From Thiotrichaceae bacterium (GTDB taxonomy: Bacteria > Pseudomonadota > Gammaproteobacteria > Thiotrichales > Thiotrichaceae), in NCBI GenBank assembly GCA_027009095.1, contig JALVDG010000383.1, forward strand, positions 1-7,586: a stretch of 7,586 nt of DNA, written 5' to 3'. A model generated the notes under the pieces. It saw nothing but the letters and a program-made list of their open reading frames with translations. It had not been told where the DNA came from and made no database searches. A program made the position numbers and the translations under genes. Shown here piece after piece: positions 1 through 5,966 of the stretch. Each line of letters starts with the position of its first letter. Within the stretch, counting starts at the first letter, position 1.

Positions 1-130
1 GGTATATAAGCATTGAATTTGTTTTTTTATGTCGGTTTTTTGTATTAAATATCATTTTATCTCATGTTTTTTTTAAAATATTTACTATGTTTATTGATAT
101 CCATTGTTGTTATTAGCAGAAACAAAGGGA

Positions 131-158
131 TTTAATAGGTAGTACTGATTTTTATAAT
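131..158 (+). promoter_or_regulatory. candidate sigma-70 promoter for the SH3-like gene pair
   Basis: A perfect -10 hexamer TATAAT lies at 153-158, with a poor -35 candidate TTTAAT at 131-136 (3 of 6 consensus bases) and a 16-bp spacer. The -10 ends about 54 bases before the ATG at 212. In DNA this AT-rich, TATAAT occurs by chance fairly often, so this is only a candidate. Confidence 0.25.
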
Positions 159-200
159 TATCCAACTCTATATTGATTGTATGAGGGGGGTATTATTACG

Positions 201-205
201 AAGGA
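201..205 (+). promoter_or_regulatory. ribosome binding site that decides the start at 212
   Basis: AAGGA lies 6 bases before the ATG at 212, a normal spacing. The in-frame TTG at 206 directly abuts this AAGGA with no spacer, so it cannot use it. The ATG at 212 is therefore preferred. The signal peptide also begins naturally with Met-Arg-Ala-Arg-Lys from that ATG. Confidence 0.75.
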
Positions 206-211
206 TTGTTC

Positions 212-910
212 ATGAGAGCTAGGAAAATACAATTTAAAGGAGGGGTACTATTGTTGATATTGCTATCAACCATAGTTAATGCAGAAGGGGATAATAAAAA
301 AGCGAGTTCGGTTATTCCCAGTGAAGAGATGCAGGCAGGTGAAGTGGTTCATGTTATTAAACTTGATGATATACTTGAAGGCAAATATTCTAATGATAAA
401 GTAGCTCCAATAAAAGAAGAGCCGAGTCATACGGTAGAAAAGCAAGCGACTGATAAAGTGGTACAAAAAGTGGTACAAACAAAAATCAAGCCTGTGGTAA
501 ATAACGGTTCCTCTCTTGATATATTAGAAGCCTATGATGCTATTATGGGATATCCAAAGGGTACACATAAATCTGTTAAGAAAGCACTCGTCAAAAAGCC
601 TTCTCAGCCCAAAATAAAGCAGGTAGCAGGTAGAAAGGTATCTGGTTGGTTGTATCTTGGACGGTTTAGTCAAGGTCAGTGGGATCAATTAAATAATCAA
701 GTGCTTGGACTTAAAGGAACGCTGCCTAAAGTAGGGCAACGCTATTCTATTCGAGCGTATAGTAATGTGCGCCAAAGTTATCCGTCAAAAAAAGGTATGC
801 CACCTATTGTTAAAGTCTTGCCGCAAGGAAGTAGCGTAAAATTGTTGGCAGTACATAATTCTGGTGGATCAGGTCACTACTGGGCGAAGGTTCAGTGGTT
901 TAAGTTTTAA
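212..910 (+). CDS. exported protein with C-terminal SH3-like domain
   Basis: The predicted product has 232 residues. A signal peptide is visible: a basic start (RARKIQFKGG), a hydrophobic core VLLLILLSTIV and a likely signal peptidase I site after Val-Asn-Ala (residue 24). The mature protein should be periplasmic or envelope-associated. Residues about 25-140 form a Lys/Val/Pro-rich linker of low complexity that I do not recognise. It contains a perfect 12-bp tandem duplication giving KVVQ-KVVQ at residues 82-89. The C-terminal part (about 145-232) starts with GWLYLGRF and continues through a segment with an NVR motif, a PQGSSVKLLAV strand and a closing YWAKVQWFKF. This pattern fits bacterial SH3-like (SH3b) folds, which often bind cell wall or act as interaction modules. 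No catalytic domain is visible. The next gene encodes a second exported SH3 protein 46 bases downstream, so a shared operon is likely. The specific function is unknown. Confidence 0.75.
   Translation: MRARKIQFKGGVLLLILLSTIVNAEGDNKKASSVIPSEEMQAGEVVHVIKLDDILEGKYSNDKVAPIKEEPSHTVEKQATDKVVQKVVQTKIKPVVNNGSSLDILEAYDAIMGYPKGTHKSVKKALVKKPSQPKIKQVAGRKVSGWLYLGRFSQGQWDQLNNQVLGLKGTLPKVGQRYSIRAYSNVRQSYPSKKGMPPIVKVLPQGSSVKLLAVHNSGGSGHYWAKVQWFKF
455..478 (+). repeat. perfect 12-bp tandem duplication, two copies, in frame
   Basis: AAAGTGGTACAA occurs twice in a row at 455-466 and 467-478. The units are aligned to codons and add Lys-Val-Val-Gln twice in the linker of the SH3-like protein. Complete identity at the DNA level suggests a recent slippage duplication in a tolerant linker. 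Confidence 0.9.
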
Positions 911-956
911 ATGACTTGATTTTAGTATTCATCGTCTAAGGATAGGACTGAAATAA

Positions 957-1703
957 ATGAAAATACTCCCCCCTCTGTTGATAAGCTTATCGACTCTGTT
1001 AATCCCTATACAACTTCTTAAGGCTGCAGATAAACCTTTGTACCAAGTTGTAGCAGTTAAAAGTTGGGATACTCTCAATTTGCGTTCAGCTCCAGGTGTG
1101 TCTAGCAAAGTAGTCACGAAAATCCCCGCTGATGGCAAAATGATTAGTCAGATTGGTACACAAGTTACGATTGGTAAAACGATTTGGGTGAAGGTTGCTT
1201 GGCAAGGCAAGCAAGGTTGGGTGAGCAAACATTATTTAAGATTAATGAGCCCTGTGTCTTCAGAAAAAAGTATCAAGGAAAAAGAAATAGTTGCTAAGCC
1301 TGTGCAAAAAAAATCTACTTCTCCTCAAGTTCCTCCCGTTGTTAAGAAGACTAAAAGACCTGTTTTTAAAGAGGCAGGACGCAATCAATGGATATTAAGT
1401 TGCGGGGATCGTAGTCCGTTCTGGAAAGTTGAAGTACATCCTGAAATGTTAAAAATGTATAAAGGAAACTATAAAGTCAAGTTGCCTATTACTTATAAAA
1501 AGCAAATAAAGAACAAGTGGAATACTGCGAAGAGAACGCATTTAAAAGGTGCGTATGGTGCAGATAAACTCGATTTAGATATTCGTTTCGCTTATGCAAA
1601 ATGTGATGACACTTTAAGTAAGCTGAAGCTACCTTACAGTGCTACTATGACGCATAATGGTGAGAAAATGACAGGCTGTTGCAGAGCCATTAAACTACCC
1701 TAG
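957..1703 (+). CDS. exported protein: SH3 domain plus C-terminal COG3650-like domain
   Basis: The predicted product has 248 residues. Residues 1-24 look like a signal peptide (Lys at position 2, hydrophobic stretch PPLLISLSTLLIPIQLL, cleavage after Lys-Ala or Lys-Ala-Ala), so it should be periplasmic or envelope-bound. Residues about 28-96 form a typical bacterial SH3 domain: LNLRSAPGVSSKVVTKIP, then WVKVAWQGKQGWVSKHYLRL. A basic Pro/Lys-rich linker follows (about 97-140). Residues about 141-246 carry CGDRSPFWKVEV near the start and YPR-like PYSATMTHNGEKMTGCCRA near the end. That layout resembles the uncharacterised COG3650-type domain (G-x-PFW-x-V ... C-x-D ... G-x-x-GC). Cysteines 149, 216, 241 and 242 could form disulfides in the periplasm. 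An AGGA at 944-947, 9 bases before the ATG, is a usable ribosome binding site. The SH3 call is firm, the C-terminal family call is moderate and the function is unknown. Confidence 0.8.
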   Translation: MKILPPLLISLSTLLIPIQLLKAADKPLYQVVAVKSWDTLNLRSAPGVSSKVVTKIPADGKMISQIGTQVTIGKTIWVKVAWQGKQGWVSKHYLRLMSPVSSEKSIKEKEIVAKPVQKKSTSPQVPPVVKKTKRPVFKEAGRNQWILSCGDRSPFWKVEVHPEMLKMYKGNYKVKLPITYKKQIKNKWNTAKRTHLKGAYGADKLDLDIRFAYAKCDDTLSKLKLPYSATMTHNGEKMTGCCRAIKLP

Positions 1704-1753
1704 CCAGTCCAAAGTATCGGCATGTGTCCTGTCAAACCAAACTTGCTGTAGTA

Positions 1754-2389
1754 CTAGCCCAATAGACTGTCTTCTAGAACTGTTTTCTTGTGGGTGGGTG
1801 TAACGACACCTAGAGAAATCACCATTTTAAGTGCATCCTCGACATCCATATCCAACTTTTTAGTATCCTTTTCAGGCACCATAATAATAAATCCAGAAGT
1901 TGGATTAGGAGTTGTCGGGACAAAAATGGTGATAAGTTTTTCACCACTTAATTGATTAAATTCTTCAGGACTATTGCTGGTTTGAAAGCCAATAATCCAG
2001 ATATCTTTGCGTGGATACTCGATTAAAACGACTTGGCGGAAGGAGTTTTTATCAGGAGATAAAATAGTCTCTGTGACTTGTTTTAAGGCCGAATAAATAC
2101 TTCTAACCAAGGGGATCCTGTCGAGTAAACTTTCGCCCCAAGAGATGAATTTTTTACCTGCAAGATTAGTGATTAAAAAGCCCGTAATAAAAACAAACAG
2201 GGTGCTAAGAATAATGCCAAGCCCTGGAATATCAAAACCAAGTAATGTGGCAGGTCGCCATGCATGAGGAAGCAGTAGCAGTGTTTTGTCGAGCATATCG
2301 ACTAATAATTTAATCACTAATATGGTGACGCCCAACGGAACCCATATCAGTAATCCTGTGATTAAGTATTTTCTTAGTTTAATTAACAT
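1754..2389 (-). CDS. DUF502 family inner-membrane protein
   Basis: The predicted product has 211 residues, the usual size for DUF502 (PF04367). Two membrane segments are visible at about residues 8-32 and 54-76, with a basic N-terminus (KLRK). Family-typical blocks follow: IPLVRSIYSALKQVTETI at 92-109, VVLIEYPRKDIWIIGFQT at 120-137, FVPTTPNPTSGFIIMVPE at 156-173 and EDALKMVISLGVV at 184-196. The molecular role of DUF502 proteins is not established. The ATG at 2389 is the only reasonable start, because an in-frame stop lies upstream and no start codon falls between them. Its ribosome binding site is weak: the nearest purine-rich run is an AGGG about 13 bases upstream. In many proteobacteria this gene sits beside aspS, but here it stands alone, facing the SH3 genes tail to tail and diverging from the SDR gene. 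Confidence 0.9.
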   Translation of the reverse strand: MLIKLRKYLITGLLIWVPLGVTILVIKLLVDMLDKTLLLLPHAWRPATLLGFDIPGLGIILSTLFVFITGFLITNLAGKKFISWGESLLDRIPLVRSIYSALKQVTETILSPDKNSFRQVVLIEYPRKDIWIIGFQTSNSPEEFNQLSGEKLITIFVPTTPNPTSGFIIMVPEKDTKKLDMDVEDALKMVISLGVVTPTHKKTVLEDSLLG

Positions 2390-2433
2390 ATTGTATATGA
2401 GACCCTGTAATCCTTATTTTCTTGTAATTACTT

Positions 2434-2462
2434 ATACTAAATCAGCACCTATCTATACCCAA
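2434..2462 (-). promoter_or_regulatory. weak candidate promoter for the DUF502 gene
   Basis: Read on the minus strand, TTGGGT (2462-2457) and TAGTAT (2439-2434) are separated by exactly 17 bases. They match the sigma-70 consensus at 3 of 6 and 4 of 6 bases. The -10 lies about 45 bases before the ATG at 2389. The position is sensible but the match is poor, so this is only a candidate. Confidence 0.2.
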
Positions 2463-2531
2463 TTTCTGCATCAAAAGTGCTCATTGTATGCAGATAAACT
2501 TTGCTCTTTTGTTTTGAACCTCAAACTAACT

Positions 2532-2550
2532 TAACTATATTGAATAGTTA
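2532..2550. promoter_or_regulatory. 19-bp palindrome in the divergent intergenic region, possible operator
   Basis: TAACTAT and ATAGTTA form perfect 7-bp inverted arms around a 5-base centre (ATTGA). The site lies in the 296-base region between the divergent DUF502 and SDR genes (2390-2685), which holds no gene of its own. Its size and symmetry fit a dimeric regulator site, but such AT-only palindromes can arise by chance. A T-rich run follows, yet no plus-strand gene ends upstream of it, so a terminator role is unlikely. Confidence 0.3.
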
Positions 2551-2578
2551 TATTTTTTATGACAAGAATGATAGCACT

Positions 2579-2607
2579 TTGTTAGCAAATTTTTTAAAGA
2601 TTATTTT
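2579..2607 (+). promoter_or_regulatory. weak candidate promoter for the SDR-Nudix operon
   Basis: TTGTTA at 2579-2584 and TATTTT at 2602-2607 are separated by 17 bases, and each matches the sigma-70 consensus at 4 of 6 positions. The -10 ends 78 bases before the SDR start codon. The palindrome at 2532-2550 lies 28 bases upstream of the -35, where an activator could bind. This is a candidate only, given the T-rich surroundings. Confidence 0.25.
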
Positions 2608-2685
2608 TTTCGTGAGGCAAGACGAAATTAAATATACTTTTCTGATAGGATAACAGTATTAAATAATCATTTATATAGGATATAT

Positions 2686-3513
2686 ATGCATACAGTTCTT
2701 GTTACGGGATGTTCTAGCGGTATAGGTTACTGCGTTGCCAAGGGATTAAAAGAACGAGGTTATAATGTTTATGCGACTGCGCGTAAACAAGAAGATGTTG
2801 AGCGCTTAACAAAAGAAGGGCTTAAATGTTTATATTTGGATTATGCAGATTCAGAAAGTGTACAAGATTTAGCAAATGAGTTGATGTTACTGATTGGTTG
2901 CGAACTTTATGCGGTATTTCATAATGGTGCTTACGGTCAGGCAGGAGCGGTAGAAGATTTATCCCGCGAGACAATGGAAAAGCAATTTGCAGCGAATGTA
3001 TTTGGTTGGATGGAGCTAAATAATCGTTTAATTGTAATGATGCGACAAAATAATCGTGGGCGTATTATTTTTAATAGTTCTGTTTTAGGGCTGGTCTCTT
3101 TGCCATATCGAGGGGCGTATAATGCAAGTAAATATGCAATAGAAGGCTTTGCTGATACGTTGCGTATGGAATTACATGATACAGGTATCGAAATTTCACT
3201 TATCGAACCTGGTCCCATAGAAAGTAAGTTTCGTGAGAACAGTCTGATTAAACTAAAAGAAAATATTAATATTGAAAGCAGTGCACATCGAGATCATTAC
3301 AAAAAAACGATTAAGCGATTAGAAAAAGAAGGGCCAGCAGTCCCTTTTACATTACCTGCTGATGCAGTGTTGAAGAAAGTCATCCATGCCTTAGAAAGTC
3401 CGCGACCTAAAGCTCGTTATTACGTTACTTTTCCAACCTACTTATTTGGCACATTAAAACGCCTACTACCAACTAAATGGCTAGATAAAGTGCTAAGAAA
3501 GGTAGGTGCATAA
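2686..3513 (+). CDS. short-chain dehydrogenase/reductase, YbbO-like
   Basis: The predicted product is a 275-residue cytoplasmic NAD(P)(H)-dependent oxidoreductase of the classical SDR family. The Rossmann nucleotide-binding motif TGCSSGIG is at residues 7-14. The NNAG-equivalent reads HNGA at 79-82, followed by YGQAGAVEDL. The active-site Asn is N104, and the catalytic Ser132, Tyr145 and Lys149 (S-x12-Y-x3-K) are all present. LIEPGPI at 172-178 is the usual post-catalytic loop. The overall pattern, with GRIIFNSSVLGL, RGAYNASKYAIEGFADTLRM and a C-terminal KARYYVTFPTYL...LKRLLP, closely resembles Escherichia coli YbbO, reported as an NADP-dependent aldehyde reductase. The true substrate cannot be read from sequence. 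TAGGA 5 bases before the ATG supports the start. The gene ends two bases before the Nudix gene, so the two are very likely coupled. Confidence 0.92.
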   Translation: MHTVLVTGCSSGIGYCVAKGLKERGYNVYATARKQEDVERLTKEGLKCLYLDYADSESVQDLANELMLLIGCELYAVFHNGAYGQAGAVEDLSRETMEKQFAANVFGWMELNNRLIVMMRQNNRGRIIFNSSVLGLVSLPYRGAYNASKYAIEGFADTLRMELHDTGIEISLIEPGPIESKFRENSLIKLKENINIESSAHRDHYKKTIKRLEKEGPAVPFTLPADAVLKKVIHALESPRPKARYYVTFPTYLFGTLKRLLPTKWLDKVLRKVGA

Positions 3514-3515
3514 AG

Positions 3516-4376
3516 ATGAGTTATTTAGAACGGATTCAAGAATGCCATCAATATGATCGTAGTAAATTCTTAGACTTTATCATTGCAGATGAGGTAATGG
3601 GCTTGACTGACCGCAGTTTTGCGGAGCAATTAAAGCGTTGGTCTGATATTTTTACAGTGACGAATAATCAATTAATTCTTAACCCAGAGCTAAAGACGTT
3701 TGATGAGCGTACACAAGCAGTTAAACCAATATTAGAGACATTGCACGAAGAAGGTGTTATCGATACATGGGTTGATGAGTTGTATGCCGTATCTCATACT
3801 TTTGAAGAAGAGCCAAGAATGGCAGTTGAACGTGCTGCTACCTCTTTTCTTGGTATTCGGGGCTATGGTATTCATATTAATGGTTTAGTTAAAAAGTCCG
3901 ATGGAATTTATTGTTGGGTGGCGGTTCGTGCAAAAGACAAACCATTCTGGCCGGGTAAATTAGATCAGATGGTGGCAGGCGGGCAAGGCATTGGAATAAG
4001 TTTGATGGAAAATGTTATTAAAGAATCCGCAGAAGAAGCCGCTATTCCCGAAGAGCTGGCAAGCCAAGCGCAAGAACGTGGTCGTTTGCATTATTGCACC
4101 GAATCAAGTCGTGGTATCAGTATGGATACACTGTTTAATTATGACTTGTGGCTGCCTGAAGACTTTACGCCAGAGAATACTGATGGTGAAGTAGATAGTT
4201 TTGTCTTAATGTCTTTAGAAGAAATGGCAGAGATAATTGATACAACTGATCATTTCAAGCAGAACTGTAATCTAGTTAATATTGATCTACTCATACGCTC
4301 GGGAATGATTGCAAATAATCATCCTGATTTTGATGAAATAACATCGTTGCTTTATGCTCCCGCAATGAGTTTATAA
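3516..4376 (+). CDS. DUF4743 domain-containing Nudix hydrolase
   Basis: The predicted product has 286 residues. The N-terminal half (about 1-120) matches the DUF4743 region found in front of Nudix domains in bacterial, fungal Tnr3 and plant Nudix20/24-type proteins. The Nudix core starts about residue 117 (YGIHINGLV) and includes WVAVRAKDKPFWPGKLDQMVAGG. The Nudix helix is GGQGIGISLMENVIKESAEEA at 155-175. The family variant GG-x3-G-x-S-x2-E-x3-KE-x2-EEA is kept, with metal-binding Glu170, Glu173 and Glu174. In the Tnr3 group this domain has been shown to hydrolyse oxidised or toxic thiamine diphosphate analogues to monophosphates. Applying that activity here is inference. The ATG lies two bases after the SDR stop, with AAGGTAGG (3499-3506) as ribosome binding site inside the SDR gene. 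Translational coupling is therefore expected. Confidence 0.9.
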   Translation: MSYLERIQECHQYDRSKFLDFIIADEVMGLTDRSFAEQLKRWSDIFTVTNNQLILNPELKTFDERTQAVKPILETLHEEGVIDTWVDELYAVSHTFEEEPRMAVERAATSFLGIRGYGIHINGLVKKSDGIYCWVAVRAKDKPFWPGKLDQMVAGGQGIGISLMENVIKESAEEAAIPEELASQAQERGRLHYCTESSRGISMDTLFNYDLWLPEDFTPENTDGEVDSFVLMSLEEMAEIIDTTDHFKQNCNLVNIDLLIRSGMIANNHPDFDEITSLLYAPAMSL

Positions 4377-4392
4377 ACACCAAAAGATAATA

Positions 4393-4408
4393 CCTGAATC
4401 AGTGACTT
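4393..4408 (+). repeat. left terminal inverted repeat of the palindromic element
   Basis: The arm reads CCTGAATCAGTGACTT. It pairs with the right arm at 4539-4554 at 15 of 16 positions, the exception being A at 4401. The adjoining outer bases 4388-4392 are TAATA, one copy of the flanking direct repeat. Confidence 0.9.
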
Positions 4409-4538
4409 TACTACGGCACAGTGAATAAGCTATTGATTCATCACGGGTTTAAAAAATACCCGCTTAACCTAAGGGTGAAGCTAAGATTTTTTAAAATCCC
4501 GTGCTAAACCAATATCTTATCCCCTGTTATCCGCATTG

Positions 4539-4554
4539 AAGTCACGGATTCAGG
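4539..4554 (-). repeat. right terminal inverted repeat of the palindromic element
   Basis: The plus-strand sequence is AAGTCACGGATTCAGG, the reverse complement of the left arm except at one position. The outer bases 4555-4559 repeat TAATA. A possible TTG start for the downstream gene (4536) lies inside the element at this arm, another reason to prefer the ATG at 4575. Confidence 0.9.
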
Positions 4555-4563
4555 TAATAAATA

Positions 4564-4569
4564 AAAGGA
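4564..4569 (+). promoter_or_regulatory. ribosome binding site that decides the start at 4575
   Basis: AAAGGA lies 5 bases before the ATG at 4575 and just outside the palindromic element. The longer reading frame that opens with TTG at 4536 would place 13 non-conserved residues encoded partly by the element in front of the protein, and it has no ribosome binding site. The short form is preferred. Confidence 0.8.
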
Positions 4570-4574
4570 ATAAA

Positions 4575-5942
4575 ATGTTTTTAAGTGATCTAGACGATAC
4601 AACGATTCCACTCATCCCTTGCAGTAAAAAAAAATTGAGTGATTATTTGTCACAACAACCCGAAACAATACAGCACTGGGTAAAGCAATCAGGTTTTAAA
4701 GCAAAGCCATCCACATTCTGCCTGATTCCTAATGATAAGGGGAGTATAGCAAGTGTTTTATTTGCACTTGATAAAGAGGTCGAATACCGCTGGGTTTTGG
4801 CAGGGTTAGCAGAAAACCTTCCAGAGGGAAATTATTACCTCGAAACTGACTGGAGTAATGAGCAACAACAACAGGCAGCAATAGGTTGGGGCTTGGCTTG
4901 TTATAAATTCGATCGTTATAAAGAAGTCACACGAGTAAATCCACGTTTATTTGTGAAAACTGATTTAGATCGTGTCATTGCTTTTGTAGAAGCTGTAGGG
5001 CTAACTCGTGATCTAATCAATGTACCCGCAGTAGATATGATGCCACGAGACTTGGCAGAAGCCACAAAGACCTTGTGTGATACTTTTAATGCTGATTTTA
5101 AACAAATAAAAGGTAAAAGTTTACTTCGGAAAAATTATCCATGTATTCATGCCGTTGGACGTGCCAGTGAGCACTCTCCACGTTTAATTCGCTTACAATG
5201 GGGCGATAAATCGAACCCGAAAGTGAGTTTAGTGGGTAAAGGCATTTGTTTTGATACAGGTGGTTTGAATATAAAGCCATCACAATTTATGCGCTATATG
5301 AAAAAAGACATGGGTGGTGCAGCTCATGTTTTAGGTTTAGCGCGTCTTATTATGTCTTTAAATTTACCTATACGTTTAGAGGTCTTTATTTCTGCGGCTG
5401 ATAATGCTATTTCTAGCGATGCTTTTCGACCTGGGGATATACTAAATACTCGTTCAGGAAAAACGGTAGAAATTGATAATACCGATGCAGAAGGACGCTT
5501 GGTTTTATGTGATGCATTGACCAAGGCAGGAGAAAAAAAACCAGATTTGCTTATTGACTTTGCCACGTTAACAGGTGCGGCACGAGTTGCTGTAGGAACA
5601 GAAATTCCTGCTTTCTTTAGTAATAATCAATCATTAGTGGCTGAAATAAATCAGGCATCCGAAGAAGCGGAAGAGGTGGTTTGGCAATTGCCTATGCATA
5701 AACCTTATCGTAGTTATTTAGATAGTGATATTGCAGACTTGCTAAATAGCCCCTCACAAAGTTATGGAGGTGCAATTATAGCCGCTTTGTATCTTAATGA
5801 ATTTGTCGATAAAAAGACACCATGGGCGCATTTTGATATAATGGCTTGGAATAACCGTCATCGTGCAGGTCGTCCTGTCGGCGGAGAGGCAATGGGCTTG
5901 TTTACAGTATTTCAATTATTGGAAAATAAATATGCTTTGTGA
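4575..5942 (+). CDS. leucyl aminopeptidase family protein (M17)
   Basis: The predicted product is a 455-residue cytoplasmic metallo-aminopeptidase, which in this family removes N-terminal residues from peptides using two metal ions. The C-terminal catalytic domain (about 140-455) carries the full set of M17 residues. VGKGICFDTGGLNIKPS gives metal ligands Lys222 and Asp227 and catalytic Lys234. KKDMGGAAHVLG gives Asp245. The signature NTDAEGRLVL gives Asp304 and Glu306, plus the catalytic or bicarbonate-site Arg308. The N-terminal domain is diverged, as is usual. The length is slightly below Escherichia coli PepA and close to other proteobacterial 'leucyl aminopeptidase family' proteins. Family members usually form hexamers, which cannot be shown here. 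The M17 call is firm, but assignment to PepA or PepB is not attempted. The gene follows the palindromic element and precedes the S33-type hydrolase by 24 bases in the same reading frame. Confidence 0.93.
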   Translation: MFLSDLDDTTIPLIPCSKKKLSDYLSQQPETIQHWVKQSGFKAKPSTFCLIPNDKGSIASVLFALDKEVEYRWVLAGLAENLPEGNYYLETDWSNEQQQQAAIGWGLACYKFDRYKEVTRVNPRLFVKTDLDRVIAFVEAVGLTRDLINVPAVDMMPRDLAEATKTLCDTFNADFKQIKGKSLLRKNYPCIHAVGRASEHSPRLIRLQWGDKSNPKVSLVGKGICFDTGGLNIKPSQFMRYMKKDMGGAAHVLGLARLIMSLNLPIRLEVFISAADNAISSDAFRPGDILNTRSGKTVEIDNTDAEGRLVLCDALTKAGEKKPDLLIDFATLTGAARVAVGTEIPAFFSNNQSLVAEINQASEEAEEVVWQLPMHKPYRSYLDSDIADLLNSPSQSYGGAIIAALYLNEFVDKKTPWAHFDIMAWNNRHRAGRPVGGEAMGLFTVFQLLENKYAL

Positions 5943-5966
5943 TCATTATATCTTCTTATTTGTTGG

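Larger units (their letters stand above)
1..205. other. AT-rich leader region without a gene
   Basis: This stretch has no supportable coding region on either strand. It is dominated by T and A runs, for example around 21-42 and 64-77. No convincing GC-rich hairpin followed by a T run was found, so no terminator of an upstream gene is called. The region presumably carries the promoter of the SH3-like gene pair. The only promoter-like signal worth naming is a perfect TATAAT at 153-158, listed separately. Confidence 0.6.
4393..4554. mobile_element. 162-bp palindromic MITE-like element
   Basis: The whole segment is one long imperfect inverted repeat centred near 4473. The outer 16 bases of each end match at 15 positions. 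The next blocks also pair: AATAAGCTATTG (4423-4434) with CCAATATCTTAT (4509-4520), and CACGGGTTTAAAAAAT (4442-4457) with ATTTTTTAAAATCCCGTG (4486-4503). The apex is a small hairpin, GCTT at 4462-4465 with AAGC at 4478-4481 and ACC/GGT within. TAATA occurs directly outside both ends (4388-4392 and 4555-4559), as expected for a target-site duplication. A TA-only duplication of the IS630/Tc1-mariner type would fit equally. There is no room for a transposase, so movement would need one supplied elsewhere. The element lies 16 bases after the Nudix stop codon and 20 bases before the aminopeptidase ATG. No autonomous parent is in the window, so MITE status is inferred from structure. Confidence 0.75.

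Noticed and set aside
1..10. GGTATATA at the window start resembling the repeat at the window end, suggesting a circular molecule
   Set aside because: The shared stretch is only about 8 AT-rich bases and then diverges, which is too little to support circular closure.
79..82. Residues HNGA in place of NNAG in the SDR (residue positions), read as a defective cofactor site
   Set aside because: Variants of this motif followed by AYGQ-GAVEDL are, to my knowledge, common in this SDR group, and the Ser-Tyr-Lys and TGxxxGIG motifs are intact.
206..211. TTG start for the first SH3-like gene, adding Met-Phe
   Set aside because: It directly abuts the AAGGA ribosome binding site with no spacer, while the ATG at 212 has a normal 6-base spacing.
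1704..1753. Possible bidirectional terminator between the converging SH3 and DUF502 genes
   Set aside because: No stem of useful length with a T run on either strand was found. The TTCTAGAA palindrome nearby is short and lies inside the DUF502 coding region.
2286..2534. Plus-strand reading frame of 82 codons
   Set aside because: It largely overlaps the DUF502 gene on the other strand. It has no recognisable domain or ribosome binding site and an unlikely composition.
2937..3218. Minus-strand reading frame of 93 codons inside the SDR gene
   Set aside because: It is fully antisense to a conserved SDR catalytic region and shows no features of its own.
4536..4574. TTG start giving a 13-residue longer M17 aminopeptidase
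   Set aside because: It lies inside the palindromic element and has no ribosome binding site. The ATG at 4575 follows a good AAAGGA.
5324..5566. Minus-strand reading frame of 80 codons inside the aminopeptidase
   Set aside because: It is antisense to the M17 metal-binding motifs and reflects their conserved codons rather than a gene.
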